Counted from the stretch's first letter, positions 51,812 to 61,235 are shown. The stretch is 64,000 nucleotides of DNA from Nocardioides carbamazepini (GCF_024614185.1 NZ_JAHTLF010000025.1:124001-188000); one strand, 5' to 3'. Numbers and translations: made by a program. Notes: generated by a model not told the origin, from the letters alone.

Positions 51812-53311
51812 ATGGTCGCAACCGACCGCGCCGACCTCGACAGCCTGCGCCCCGCACTCGACGACCACCGCACGCCCCTGCCCGGAGCCTTCGGGCTGGA
51901 CGTCGCGGGCGAGGTGCGCGAGCCGCACGGGTGGCACGACGACGTGGACCCGGCGACGGGCGACCGGCTCGCCACCGTCGCCAGTGCCACCGCCGAGGAG
52001 ATCGCGGATGCCGTCGCGGCCGCCCGCGCCGCGGCGCCGGCCTGGGCCTCGCGGCCACCCGGCGAACGCGGCACCCTGCTGCGACGACTCGCAGACCTGG
52101 TGCGTCGTGACCAGGAGGTGCTCGCCCGGCTGGAGACGCGGGACACGGGCAAGCCGTTGGCGCAGGGGCGTGCCGACATCACCGCGGCCGCCCGCTACTT
52201 CGAGTTCTACGGATCGGTGGTGGAGGGCTTCCTCGGCGACTCGATCCCGCTCGGAGCCGGCTCTCTCGCCGTGGTGGAGCACGTCCCGCACGGGGTCACC
52301 GGCCACGTGGTCCCGTGGAACTACCCCGCACAGATCACGGCGCGGTCGGTCGGCGCAGCCCTGGCCGTCGGCAACGCGACGGTCGTCAAGCCCGCCGACG
52401 AGGCCCCCCTGGTCGCCCTGGCCTACGCGCGACTCGCGCGCGAGGCCGGCTTCCCCGCGGGTGTCGTGAACGTGCTGCCGGGCGGCGCCGAGGCCGGGTC
52501 CGCGCTCACCGCGCATCCCGAGGTCGACCACGTGTCGTTCACCGGCTCGGTCGTCACCGGTCGCTCGGTCGCCCGCGCGTGCGCGGATCGAGGACGCCCC
52601 GTCCTGCTCGAGCTCGGCGGGAAGTCCGCCCACCTCGTCCTGGAGGGCGCCGACATCGACCGCGCGGCTCCCGTGATCGCTCGCGCGCTGCTGCTCCACG
52701 CCGGTCAGACCTGCACCGCCGGCACCCGGGTCGTCGTCCACGAGTCGCTGCACCGCCGGCTGGTCGACGCCCTCGTCCCGTACTTCGCCGAGGCGACGCT
52801 CGGACCCGGGCTGACTGACCCGACCGTCGGCCCGGTCGTCTCGGGGGCGCAGGCCGATCGGGTCGCCGGCTTCCTGGACCGGGCCGCCGCGCAGGGCGCG
52901 GTGATCGCGGCGGCGGCGAAGCCGCCCGCCGAGGCGCTCGGTGGCTTCTTCGTGCCGCCGGTCCTCTTCGACCAGGTCGGCCAGGACACCGAGCTGTTCG
53001 CCGAGGAGGTCTTCGGGCCGCTGCTGGCCGTCACGCCGGTGGACTCCGACGCCGCCGCGGTCGCGGCCGCGCACAACAGCCGCTACGGACTCACCGCGGC
53101 GGTGTGGTGCCAGGACGTCGACCGGGCGCTACGGGTCGCGCGGACGCTCGACGTCGGCCAGACCTATGTCAACGGCTACGCGCCCGGTGGTGGCGTGGAG
53201 CTCCCGTTCGGCGGGACCCGGGACAGCGGCTACGGACGGGAGAAGGGCGCCGAGGCGCTCCGCGAGTACTCCCGGGCCCGCACGCTGTTCGTCGACATCG
53301 CGGGCGCCTGA
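51812..53311 (+). CDS. Aldehyde dehydrogenase
   Basis: 499 residues. Catalytic Cys301 in AGQTCTAGTR and Glu267 in LLELGGKSAH, with VVPWNYPAQ and FTGSVVTGRS. The ATG at 51812 follows AAGGAGA at ideal spacing; the in-frame ATG at 51794 would place that ribosome site inside the gene. Should oxidise the aldehyde made by the preceding alcohol dehydrogenase to a carboxylate, the substrate for the CoA transferase. Confidence 0.94.
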   Translation: MVATDRADLDSLRPALDDHRTPLPGAFGLDVAGEVREPHGWHDDVDPATGDRLATVASATAEEIADAVAAARAAAPAWASRPPGERGTLLRRLADLVRRDQEVLARLETRDTGKPLAQGRADITAAARYFEFYGSVVEGFLGDSIPLGAGSLAVVEHVPHGVTGHVVPWNYPAQITARSVGAALAVGNATVVKPADEAPLVALAYARLAREAGFPAGVVNVLPGGAEAGSALTAHPEVDHVSFTGSVVTGRSVARACADRGRPVLLELGGKSAHLVLEGADIDRAAPVIARALLLHAGQTCTAGTRVVVHESLHRRLVDALVPYFAEATLGPGLTDPTVGPVVSGAQADRVAGFLDRAAAQGAVIAAAAKPPAEALGGFFVPPVLFDQVGQDTELFAEEVFGPLLAVTPVDSDAAAVAAAHNSRYGLTAAVWCQDVDRALRVARTLDVGQTYVNGYAPGGGVELPFGGTRDSGYGREKGAEALREYSRARTLFVDIAGA

Positions 53312-53342
53312 GCGCCCCTATCGATCCACGGAAGGAATGGTC

Positions 53343-53837
53343 ATGTCACAGGTAGGCGCCTCTGCTTCGCAGGGGCCGGAGGCGGGGCTCGTCGAGGTGT
53401 GGGGCGACACCGTCAACGAGACCCACGTGAAGATCTCGGTCCTGCTGGGGGCGGGACTCGCCGTGCCGACGTTCCTCGTCGCGCGCGAAGTGCTCTCCGC
53501 GACGATGGAGAACCAGGACCTCGCCAAGACCTACGCCATGCTCGCGGGCCTGTTCGCCTGCCTCGTCGCCGCGATCGTGTCGGCGCGCCTGTTCGAGCCG
53601 AAGCGGATCGTCAGCGAGCAGACCCTCGACCGGGAGCAGCAGATCGAGGCCGCGCTCGACATCGCGCGCCAGCCGCTCGGGATGGGGCGACTGTCCGATC
53701 TCGACGACGCCGGCCGCGAGGAGCTGCGCCGTCTCGGCCTCGAGGAGGTGTTCGAGGAGGCCGAGCGCCGCCTCGCCGCGCAGGCCGACCCCGACGGGCC
53801 GCACGTCGACGCCGCCGGGCCGGGAGCGGCGCGGTGA
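53343..53837 (+). CDS. Small membrane protein accompanying the TctA-like permease
   Basis: 164 residues with two membrane helices (about 29-47, VKISVLLGAGLAVPTFLVA, and 64-84, YAMLAGLFACLVAAIVSARLF) and a ~75-residue acidic, helical cytoplasmic tail. GGAAGGA precedes the ATG. It holds the place where a TctB subunit would be encoded, but TctB normally has four helices and no such tail, so I do not call it that. Its stop overlaps the permease start. Confidence 0.72.
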   Translation: MSQVGASASQGPEAGLVEVWGDTVNETHVKISVLLGAGLAVPTFLVAREVLSATMENQDLAKTYAMLAGLFACLVAAIVSARLFEPKRIVSEQTLDREQQIEAALDIARQPLGMGRLSDLDDAGREELRRLGLEEVFEEAERRLAAQADPDGPHVDAAGPGAAR

Positions 53838-55219
53838 GCGCCGAGCTGCTCGACGGCATCACAGCCGCACTGCTCGCCGGCCTCGCCGGCGCCGTCATCT
53901 TCTCCCTGCTCGGACTCGTCTCGGGCACCGACGAGACGGCGACCCTCGCCCCGCTGACGCTGGCGGTGGTCCTGCTCGGCGTGCCCCCGGCCGGCGTACT
54001 GACGTTCTTCATCGCGGGCGCCGCGGCCAAGCACATGACCCACGCCGTTCCGACCACCCTGCTGGGCATCCCCGGCGACACGATGGCGATCGCGCTGATG
54101 GAGGAGGCCAACTCGCTGCGGCGTCTCGGCGTGCCGCACATCGCGCTGCGCAAGATGGTCTCGGCCGCCGTGCTGTCCGCGCTGATCGCGATCCCGGTGT
54201 CCGTGCTCGCCGCCAGCGCGCTCGCGACGATCGCCGACGACATCAAGCAGGTCATCCCGTACCTGTTCCCGGTCATCGCGATCGCGATCGCCTATCTGTC
54301 GAAGGGCCGCTGGGCGTCGGTGATCGCCCTGGTGCCGCTGACGGCGATGATCACGGGCCTGAACACCTTCGTCGCCGCCGAGACGGGCAAGACGCTGGCG
54401 ATCAGCTTCTTCGTGGGACTCGCCGTCGGGCCGATGATCGTCGACCTGGTCGGCCTGGCCTCACCGCTGACCCGAGCGTCCCTGCTGCGCGATCGCCGGC
54501 CCACCTTCTGGCTGGCGCCCGAGGACGGAGCCGACGGCTCCGCCGCCGCCGCGCCGCGCAACCCGTTGCGGGTGCTGTCGCGCTCCGAGGCGACGACGAC
54601 CGCGGCCGCGGCCGGTGTCACGAGCCTGACCTTCGTGGTCAGTCCGCTCGCGATGGCCATCCTGGTCGGCGACATCGTCGGCGCCCGCGTCAAGCACGCC
54701 TACCAGCGGCTCACCCGAGTGATCTCGGTGCGCAACGGCGTGACCGACTCGACCTATCTGGCGGAGACGCTGATCCCGCTCGTGGCCGTCGGCCTGCCGC
54801 TCAGCCCGATCGCCGCCGGCGCCGCGGCCCCGCTGTTCAACGCCCCGCCCGTCTTCACCGTCGGCGGCGACGGCGTCGAGCTCCACAACCTGCACACGCT
54901 CCTCAGCCCGACGCAGTTCCTGGTGTACGGCCTGATCGGCGTCCTCGCCGCCGCGCTGATCGCCTACCCGCTGACGGTGACCTATGCCCGCCGCGCGGCG
55001 CTCTTCGTGGCGCGCAACCTCAGCCACGAGGCGGTCGTCGGTGCCTTCGCGGGTCTGGTCCTCGTCGTCGCGATGTACGAGGGCGGTGTCTGGGGCGTCG
55101 TCGTGATGCTGACGGTGGGCCTGGTCGGTGGCGTCCTGAACAAGGTCATCGGCATGCACGTCGGGGTGCAGTGCATGGCGTACTACGTCTCCGTCCTGAC
55201 CGTGCCGGTGCTGCTGTGA
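53834..55219 (+). CDS. TctA-like permease (tripartite tricarboxylate transporter family)
   Basis: 461 residues, about 11-12 membrane helices. GLVSGTDETATLAPLTLAVVLLG and VPTTLLGIPGDTMAIALMEEANSLRRLG match the TctA pattern of GLLPG-like and NIPG-like repeats in the first half; TLIPLVAVGLPLSPIAAGAAAPLF mirrors them in the second. TctA systems import carboxylates with a periplasmic binding protein, which is missing here. It probably imports the carboxylate or hydroxy acid degraded by this operon. GTG start (GTGA overlap); overlaps the lyase gene too. Confidence 0.68.
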   Translation: MSAELLDGITAALLAGLAGAVIFSLLGLVSGTDETATLAPLTLAVVLLGVPPAGVLTFFIAGAAAKHMTHAVPTTLLGIPGDTMAIALMEEANSLRRLGVPHIALRKMVSAAVLSALIAIPVSVLAASALATIADDIKQVIPYLFPVIAIAIAYLSKGRWASVIALVPLTAMITGLNTFVAAETGKTLAISFFVGLAVGPMIVDLVGLASPLTRASLLRDRRPTFWLAPEDGADGSAAAAPRNPLRVLSRSEATTTAAAAGVTSLTFVVSPLAMAILVGDIVGARVKHAYQRLTRVISVRNGVTDSTYLAETLIPLVAVGLPLSPIAAGAAAPLFNAPPVFTVGGDGVELHNLHTLLSPTQFLVYGLIGVLAAALIAYPLTVTYARRAALFVARNLSHEAVVGAFAGLVLVVAMYEGGVWGVVVMLTVGLVGGVLNKVIGMHVGVQCMAYYVSVLTVPVLL

Positions 55220-56157
55220 CGGCACGCGCGGACACCCTCGGCCTGCCGGCTCCCCATCCGGGGGCCGGCCTGCCGGCCGAGGTGACGGTGTACGAGGTCG
55301 GAGCCCGCGACGGGCTGCAGGCCGAGAAGCGGACCGTCCCGACCACCGCCAAGGTCGAGCTGATCCACGCCCTGCTGGAGGCGGGCCTGCCGGTGGTCGA
55401 GGCGACGAGCTTCGTCTCGCCGCGTTGGGTCCCGCAGTTGGCGGACGCCGCCGAGGTGCTCGCCGGCCTGGGCCCGGACCTGACCCCGCACCCGGTGCTG
55501 GTCCCCAACGGCACGGGGCTGCAGCGCGCGCTCGACGCCGGCGCGCGCTGCGTCGCGGTCTTCGTCAGCGCCACCGAGACCTTCGCCCGCAGCAACCTGA
55601 ACCGTTCGCTGGAGGAGGCGCTCGCGGCCGCTGTCGAGGTGGCGGCCGAGGCGAGGAGCCACGGACTGCGCGTGCGTGGCTACGTGTCGATGTGCTTCGG
55701 TGACCCGTGGGAGGGGCCGGTCGCGCCGACGCGGGTCGCGGCCGTCTCCCGTGCCCTCGTCGACGCCGGGTGCTACCAGGTGTCGTTGGGCGACACGATC
55801 GGCGTCGGGACGGCCGGACAGGTCCGCGCCGTCGTCGACGCGCACGGCGACGCCGGCGTCGTACCCGGAGACCTGGCCCTGCACTTCCACGACACCTACG
55901 GGCAGGCCCTCGCGAACGTGTACGCCGGACTGCAGGCGGGTGTCGCCTGCTTCGACAGCTCGGTCGCCGGCCTCGGCGGCTGCCCGTTCGCCGGTTCGGC
56001 GACCGGCAACCTGGCCACCGAGGACCTGCTGTGGATGCTGGCGGGCCTCGGGATCGGGACCGGGGTCGACCTGATGGCGGTCGTCCGGGCCGGTGCGGTG
56101 ATGTCGGACCTCCTTGAGCGGCCACGCAGCCGGGTCGCCGCGGCCCTGCTGGGTTGA
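55216..56157 (+). CDS. mvaB: Hydroxymethylglutaryl-CoA lyase
   Basis: 313 residues. Cleaves HMG-CoA to acetyl-CoA and acetoacetate. Diagnostic residues are intact: V-x-E-VGARDGLQ (Arg-Asp at the active site), FVSPRWVPQLAD, LHFHDTYGQALAN (metal His pair) and the catalytic Cys256 in GLGGCPFAGSATGNLATEDL, equivalent to human Cys266. This is a genuine HMG-CoA lyase, not a homocitrate or isopropylmalate synthase. GTG start overlapping the permease stop; last gene of the operon. Confidence 0.93.
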   Translation: MTARADTLGLPAPHPGAGLPAEVTVYEVGARDGLQAEKRTVPTTAKVELIHALLEAGLPVVEATSFVSPRWVPQLADAAEVLAGLGPDLTPHPVLVPNGTGLQRALDAGARCVAVFVSATETFARSNLNRSLEEALAAAVEVAAEARSHGLRVRGYVSMCFGDPWEGPVAPTRVAAVSRALVDAGCYQVSLGDTIGVGTAGQVRAVVDAHGDAGVVPGDLALHFHDTYGQALANVYAGLQAGVACFDSSVAGLGGCPFAGSATGNLATEDLLWMLAGLGIGTGVDLMAVVRAGAVMSDLLERPRSRVAAALLG

Positions 56158-56210
56158 CTCCGCCGCGGGCGGCTCGTCCGCCGGGCGTCGGGCGGGCCGG
56201 GGCCGGCGAC

Positions 56211-56825
56211 TCAGAGCTCGGGGCGGTGCTCGCGCAGCTGCCGGACGAACTCCTCGGCATCGACCATCGAGCCGTCGACCACGAACGGGTCCATGCCCTT
56301 GCGTGGGAACCGCACCGCCCAGCCGGCATCGCCGGGGCGACCGACCATCTCGACCCGGGTCCCCGGCTTGCGGACGTCGAAGCGGTGCGTGGACTCGCCC
56401 TGCTCGACGTAGACGATGCCCCGGACGACACTGACCTCCACCGGGACGACGCGGGTGCGTGCCGCGGCCCAGGCGAGCCCGATCGCGATCAGCACCATCG
56501 CGATGCCGAACGGCGTGCCGAGCTTGCCGTTGATCAGCGTCAGCAGCGCCACCATGCCGGCCACGATCGCCGTCGCGCCGAGCACCATCGAGAGCACCCG
56601 GGGGTCACTGCCGTCGCCGGTCAGCCGGTCGCCGGTCAGCGGCTCGCCCTCGAACAGCGACAGTGAGTCTCCGCCCGGTTCCTCGAGCGCGCTGACCTGC
56701 GCCCGCGCGCTCGCCAGCTCCGTGGTCAGCCGCGCGACCTCCTCCTGGCTGGCCGTGAGCCGACGGACCAGTTCGTCACGCTCCTGTCGGAGCGCGACCA
56801 CCGGGTCGACGTCGGGCTGCGTCAT
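56211..56825 (-). CDS. Membrane protein with short coiled coil and C-terminal beta-rich domain (paralog family A)
   Basis: 204 residues. A coiled coil (VALRQERDELVRRLTASQEEVARLTTELASARAQVSALEE, about 10-48) is followed by two helices (VLSMVLGATAIVAGMVALLTL, FGIAMVLIAIGLAWAAART) and the tail VEVSVVRGIVYVEQG...WAVRFPRKGMDPFVVDGSMVDAEEFVRQLRE. The tail matches those of the proteins at 56836-60342 and 4234-5232. The ATG at 56825 follows GGAG; it starts 10 bases after the larger gene ends, so the two are co-expressed. Confidence 0.75.
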   Translation of the reverse strand: MTQPDVDPVVALRQERDELVRRLTASQEEVARLTTELASARAQVSALEEPGGDSLSLFEGEPLTGDRLTGDGSDPRVLSMVLGATAIVAGMVALLTLINGKLGTPFGIAMVLIAIGLAWAAARTRVVPVEVSVVRGIVYVEQGESTHRFDVRKPGTRVEMVGRPGDAGWAVRFPRKGMDPFVVDGSMVDAEEFVRQLREHRPEL

Positions 56826-56835
56826 CGATCTCCGG

Positions 56836-59800
56836 TCACAGGTCGCGACGCCACTGGCGCAACGCTTCCAGGAAGGTGGGGGCATCGACCATCCGGGCGT
56901 CGATCACGACCGGCGACATGCTGCGCCGGAGGATGAGCACCCGCCAGGACTTCGACCCCGGCGTACCGGTCTGCTCGATCTTGGTGTTCGTGCTGGTCAG
57001 GTCGAATGTGCTGTTGATGTCGCCCTGGGTGACCTTGAGGACGCCCGTCTCGTCGATGCTGACGCTGCGCGAGGAGTTGCTCGCCTTGAGGGCGTAGCCG
57101 AGCAGGATCGCGGCCACGACCGTGAGGGTCGCGCTGAAGGCGATGTCGTCGGCCAGGGTGCCCTTGATGGCCATGCGGCCGACCATCGCGGCCAGGCCGA
57201 TGGCGCCCAGGATCGCGAGCGGAGCGAGGCTGTCGCTGCCGCGCTTGGCGTGGAACGGGACCCGCTTCACCGTCGCCGCGCGCGCGGCCACGGCAGCCGC
57301 GACCGGCTCGGGCTCGTCGATCTCGGGCTCGTCGACCACGGGCTCGTCAGCGGCCGGCTGCGCCAGGGTCGCGGGTTCGGGTTCGGGCTCGGGTTCGGGC
57401 TCGGATTCGGGCTCGGGTTCGGGTTCGGGCTCGGGTTCGGGCTCGGGTTCCGGCTCGGCGTCGACCAGATCCGCGGCCGGTGCGTCGTCGTCCTCGGCCG
57501 CGACGTCCAGGGTCTCGACGTCGTCGAGGAACTCCTCGGTCTCGTCGGCCGCGGCGGACGCGCTCGCCGTCGCCCGCCACTGCTCCAGCAGCGAGGGGGC
57601 CCGCTCGGCCGGCGCGCTGACGTCGGCGACGTCAGCGGCCTCCGGCGCGTCGGGGACCTCCGGGCCGAGCTCCACCGCAGGGGAAGGGGCGGCCTCCGCG
57701 GCGAGCCGGGCGCGGATCTGGGCCATCTGGGCGGCCAGGTCGTCGACCGGCGGGACGTCCGATGCCGGCTCGGCGTCGACGAGTGCCTCGACGTCCGGCG
57801 TCGCGGCCTCCGGCTCGGCGACGGATACGGGTTCGGGCTCCGCCGCGAAGACCTCGGGCTCCGGCTCGGGTTCCGGCTCGGGCTGGGCCGTGACGACCTC
57901 CGGCTCCGGCTCGGGTTCCGGTTCGGGCTGGGCCGCGACGACCTTGGGCTCCGGCTCGGGCTCCGGCTCGGGCTGCGGCTCGGGCAGGGGAGCGGCTGCC
58001 TCCGGCTGCGGCTCGGCGGGGACCTCGGCCGGTGTCGCGATGTCGACGGGTTCCGCGGTCACCGGCGCGACCGGGGCCTCGGGCTCCGGGCGCAGCTGGG
58101 CGCGGATCTGCGCCACCTGCTGGGCGAGTGCGGCGGCGTCGGCGAGCGCACGTTCGCGCTCCTGGGCGAGCTCGGCGGCCCGGGCCTCGGCCTGCTCGCG
58201 GGCGCGGGCGTGCTCGAGAGCCCGTTCCTCGGCCTGGACGAGGTCGGAGCGCAGGCCCTCGACGGCGCTGGCGTGGGCCTCGGCGGCGAGCTCGAGCTGC
58301 TCTCGGGCGGCCTCCTCGGCGAGGCGACGCGCCTCGGAGGCGTCCAGGGCCCGGCGCTCCGCGGCCTCGGCGGTCTCGAGGGCGACGCGCGCCATCTCGG
58401 CCTGCTCGAGGGCGGCCTGCTCCGCGGCTCCGCGGGCCTGGTGTGCCTCCTGGGCGAGGCGCGCGTGGTCGGCCGCGGCCTGCTCGGCCACGGCCCGCTC
58501 CTCGACGGCCTGGCGGGCCAGGGCACCGTGCTCCTGCGCGCTCGCCGCCGCCTGCTCGGCGAGCAGGCGGGCCCGTTCCTCGGCAGCCTCGGCGGCACGG
58601 TGGGCGTCCTGCGCGAGGGCGGCCTGCTGGCGAGCGGCCTCCTCGGCGAGGGCACGTGCCTGGGCGATCTCCGCCGAGCTCCGCTCGGCGGCCTCCCGCT
58701 CCTCGAGCATGCGGCGGGCGAACTCGGCGTGCTCGGCCGCGCTGACCGCCGCAGCCTCGGCCATCACCCGGGCGTGAGCCTCGGCGGCCTCGCGTGCTTG
58801 GTGCGCCTCGGCCGCGAGCCGGGCCTGCTCGACCGCTCGCAGCTCGGCGGCCTCCCGCTGCGCGGAGGCGGCGTTGGCGAGCCGGTCGGCCTCGGCGCGG
58901 GCCTCGTGGGCGAGCTGGGCGGCCTCCTCGGCGGCCAGCCGCTCGGCCGCCTGCTCGGCGGCGGCCAGCTCGGCGTCGCGACGCAGCCGGGCGGCGAGTG
59001 CGGCGACGACCTCGGCGTTGTCGGGTACGACGGCGGCGTCCTCCGCCACCCCCCCGGCGGCCTCGGCCGGCGCGATCAGCTCGGCCTCGATCTCGGCGCG
59101 GGCGTGCGCGAGGACCTCTTCCGGGCGACGGGGCGCCTCGGCCCCATCGCTGATGTGGGGGATCGGCTCCTCGAGCAGGGGTGCCTCGACGAGGTCCGGC
59201 CGGGGTCGGGTCTGCGGCTTCGGCGCCGTGCTCGTCCCCGGCCGTCGCCGCAGCCGGGCCAGTCCCTTGGGTTGGGGGACGGGCGTCGGTTCCGCGAACC
59301 CGCCGTCGACGGCGGCCGCGATCACCCGCTGGCCGGCCTCCTCGTCGCTCAGCCGACGCGCGGGCGGGTTCGACTCGTCCACGACCTCCGGCTCGTGCTC
59401 CGCTTCGGGCTCGGGGTCCGCGTCGAGCTCTGCCTCCACCGGCGCCACGTCGTCGGCAGCCACGTCGTCGGTAGTTGCGGTGTCGTCGATCCACTCCGCC
59501 GTGAGCGGGTCGGTCAGCGGGTCGGTCAGCTGTTCGAACGCCTCCGCCGAGGCGTCCGGCTCCGGCTCGGTGGCATCCGTGCGAGCGCCGGCCTCCGCGG
59601 GCGCGGCCGCGGCGATCGAGTCGCCGAAGGGGCGCCGGGTGGCGCGCGCGATGATCTCCGACCAGTCGTCCGGCGCGGTCGCGCCATCGGCTTCCTGCCG
59701 TGCGTTCGCGTCCGCGTCGTCCTCGGACGATGGCCCGGTCGGCTCGGTCCGCCCGGGCGGTGCGGTCGACTCCTCGGCCGGATCCGCACCCGGCTCCGAG

Positions 59801-60342
59801 CGCATCCGCTCCAGCCGGTCGGTCAGGGTGCCCCGCAACGTCGGGTCGTCGGGGGTCGTGGCCGGCCCGGCCTCGAACTCCTGCGGGTCGATCTCCGTCA
59901 GCGGGCGGCCGAGGGACCGGTCGATGACACTGGCCCAGTCGGTGGCGGGGCCGGAAGTGGCCGGCCCACCCGAGGTGTCCCCGACGGGGGCGGAGGGCTC
60001 GACGAACGCGGTCCAGTCGATGTCCTCGATGTTCTCGGCGTCATCGGCGGTGCGCGGCCCGCCGGCCCGGTTGCCGACCCGCGCCACGAGGTCGTCGACG
60101 GACTCGTCCCCGACCACCGGGGCGGAGGACGCGATCTCGTCCTCGACCTCGTCCTCAGGTGGCACCGAGGTGTTGCTGCGGCGCAGCAGCTCCTGGATGT
60201 CATCCCGGTCGAGCTCGCCGACGACAGGTCCGTCGTCGGCGCGACGGCGCAGGAGCCCTCTGCGTCCCCGGCCGCGTCCGGGACGCGACTCAGCGAGCCG
60301 GGAGTCCTCGGGACCCGGCTCGTCGTCGGTGACAGAGCTCAT
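56836..60342 (-). CDS. Very long coiled-coil protein with C-terminal membrane pair (paralog family A)
   Basis: 1168 residues in four zones: acidic, disordered N-terminus (1-~400) with a basic patch RGRGRRGLLRRRADD; an Ala/Glu-rich heptad coiled coil (~410-750); a Pro-Glu repeat zone (~755-1000) including long PEPEPE runs; two helices (~1037-1080, LAPLAILGAIGLAAMVGRMAI and FSATLTVVAAILLGYAL); then the ~80-residue family tail (VSIDETGVLKVTQG ... WRVLILRRSMSPVVIDARMVD). A cytoplasmic rod tethered to the membrane is likely, perhaps a polar or cell-wall scaffold, but nothing proves it. Followed by its short paralog. Confidence 0.75.
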   Translation of the reverse strand: MSSVTDDEPGPEDSRLAESRPGRGRGRRGLLRRRADDGPVVGELDRDDIQELLRRSNTSVPPEDEVEDEIASSAPVVGDESVDDLVARVGNRAGGPRTADDAENIEDIDWTAFVEPSAPVGDTSGGPATSGPATDWASVIDRSLGRPLTEIDPQEFEAGPATTPDDPTLRGTLTDRLERMRSEPGADPAEESTAPPGRTEPTGPSSEDDADANARQEADGATAPDDWSEIIARATRRPFGDSIAAAAPAEAGARTDATEPEPDASAEAFEQLTDPLTDPLTAEWIDDTATTDDVAADDVAPVEAELDADPEPEAEHEPEVVDESNPPARRLSDEEAGQRVIAAAVDGGFAEPTPVPQPKGLARLRRRPGTSTAPKPQTRPRPDLVEAPLLEEPIPHISDGAEAPRRPEEVLAHARAEIEAELIAPAEAAGGVAEDAAVVPDNAEVVAALAARLRRDAELAAAEQAAERLAAEEAAQLAHEARAEADRLANAASAQREAAELRAVEQARLAAEAHQAREAAEAHARVMAEAAAVSAAEHAEFARRMLEEREAAERSSAEIAQARALAEEAARQQAALAQDAHRAAEAAEERARLLAEQAAASAQEHGALARQAVEERAVAEQAAADHARLAQEAHQARGAAEQAALEQAEMARVALETAEAAERRALDASEARRLAEEAAREQLELAAEAHASAVEGLRSDLVQAEERALEHARAREQAEARAAELAQERERALADAAALAQQVAQIRAQLRPEPEAPVAPVTAEPVDIATPAEVPAEPQPEAAAPLPEPQPEPEPEPEPKVVAAQPEPEPEPEPEVVTAQPEPEPEPEPEVFAAEPEPVSVAEPEAATPDVEALVDAEPASDVPPVDDLAAQMAQIRARLAAEAAPSPAVELGPEVPDAPEAADVADVSAPAERAPSLLEQWRATASASAAADETEEFLDDVETLDVAAEDDDAPAADLVDAEPEPEPEPEPEPEPEPESEPEPEPEPEPATLAQPAADEPVVDEPEIDEPEPVAAAVAARAATVKRVPFHAKRGSDSLAPLAILGAIGLAAMVGRMAIKGTLADDIAFSATLTVVAAILLGYALKASNSSRSVSIDETGVLKVTQGDINSTFDLTSTNTKIEQTGTPGSKSWRVLILRRSMSPVVIDARMVDAPTFLEALRQWRRDL
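57376..57457. repeat. Hexanucleotide repeat encoding Glu-Pro runs
   Basis: About 13 tandem GGTTCG/GGCTCG-type hexamers (+ strand), read on the minus strand as Glu-Pro repeats with one Ser break. Three looser 16-residue blocks of the same kind lie at about 57835-57985. Such runs slip easily and are likely to vary in length between strains. Confidence 0.75.
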
Positions 60343-60353
60343 GGTGGGTAAAT

Positions 60354-61235
60354 CTACTCACCGGTCGCGGAGTTACGGGCAAGTTCCGGGCGCTGGTACT
60401 GCACGTGGGTGTCGGCCGCCGCGTGGTGGAAGCCGAGATCCTCGTAGAGCCGGCGGGCGGGCGCGTTGTCGGACTCGACGTACAGCAGCACCTCGGCGAC
60501 ACCGCGGGCGGCGAGGTGCTGCAGTCCGGCGACGGTGAGCACCCGGCCGAGCCCCCGGCCCTGGGCGGCGGGGGAGACGCCGACGACATAGACCTCGCCG
60601 AGCGACGCGTCGTGCTGCTTGGTCCAGTGGAAGCCGAGCAGCGTCTCGTCGTCGTCGACCGCGAGGAGCAGGCCGGCGGGGTCGAACCACGCCTCGGCCA
60701 TCCGCTCGGCCAGGCCGTCGGCGTCCATCCCCCCCTGCTCGGGGTGGTGCGCGAAGGCGGCGGCGTTGACCGCGAGCAGCGCGTCGGCGTCGCTCGCGCC
60801 GTAGTCCCGGATCCGTACGCCGGCAGGAGGCTCCACCGCCGGCAGCGGTACGACGGCGGGCCGGCGCATCACCCACAGCTCTCGGGTGCGGGCGAACCCC
60901 CAGCGGGCGGCGAGCGCCGCGGCGGCGGGGTGGTCGCCGTGCGACCACGCAGTGAGCGCCCCCGGCTCGGCGACGGCGAGGGTGCCGAGGACCGTGCCCA
61001 GCCCTCCGCCCCGGGCCGACGGGGCGACGACGAGGTCGAGCTCCGTGCCGCGGCGCAGGGCGAATCCGTCGACGGTCACCCAGGCGTCGATGCCGGAGAG
61101 CCCATGGTGCTTGAGCCGGAGCGCCACGGCCTCGTCGACGGGATCGGTGCCGTCGACCTCCCGGCTGGCGTCGCGCACCCGGCCGATCGCGTCGAGGGCG
61201 GGTGCGTCGGTCAGCAGCGGGAGGTCCGAGGTCAC
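60354..61235 (-). CDS. mshD: Mycothiol synthase
   Basis: 293 residues with two GNAT domains; the C-terminal one is active. Transfers acetyl from acetyl-CoA to Cys-GlcN-Ins, the last step of mycothiol synthesis. Signature GFHWTKQHDASLGEVYVVGVSPAAQGRGLGRVLTVAGL and the tail LYVESDNAPARRLYEDLGFH are diagnostic. I chose the GTG at 61235 (GGAGG just upstream, tight spacing); a GTG at 61310 would overlap the upstream gene by 55 bases. Its presence marks the host as an actinobacterium. Confidence 0.92.
   Translation of the reverse strand: MTSDLPLLTDAPALDAIGRVRDASREVDGTDPVDEAVALRLKHHGLSGIDAWVTVDGFALRRGTELDLVVAPSARGGGLGTVLGTLAVAEPGALTAWSHGDHPAAAALAARWGFARTRELWVMRRPAVVPLPAVEPPAGVRIRDYGASDADALLAVNAAAFAHHPEQGGMDADGLAERMAEAWFDPAGLLLAVDDDETLLGFHWTKQHDASLGEVYVVGVSPAAQGRGLGRVLTVAGLQHLAARGVAEVLLYVESDNAPARRLYEDLGFHHAAADTHVQYQRPELARNSATGE

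Noticed and set aside
56416..60351. A 1311-codon open frame on the + strand opposite the coiled-coil gene
   Set aside because: It is the antisense of a G+C-rich, repetitive gene. The minus-strand frame has a coherent architecture (acidic tail, heptads, helices, family domain), while the + frame is low-complexity Gly/Leu/Arg.
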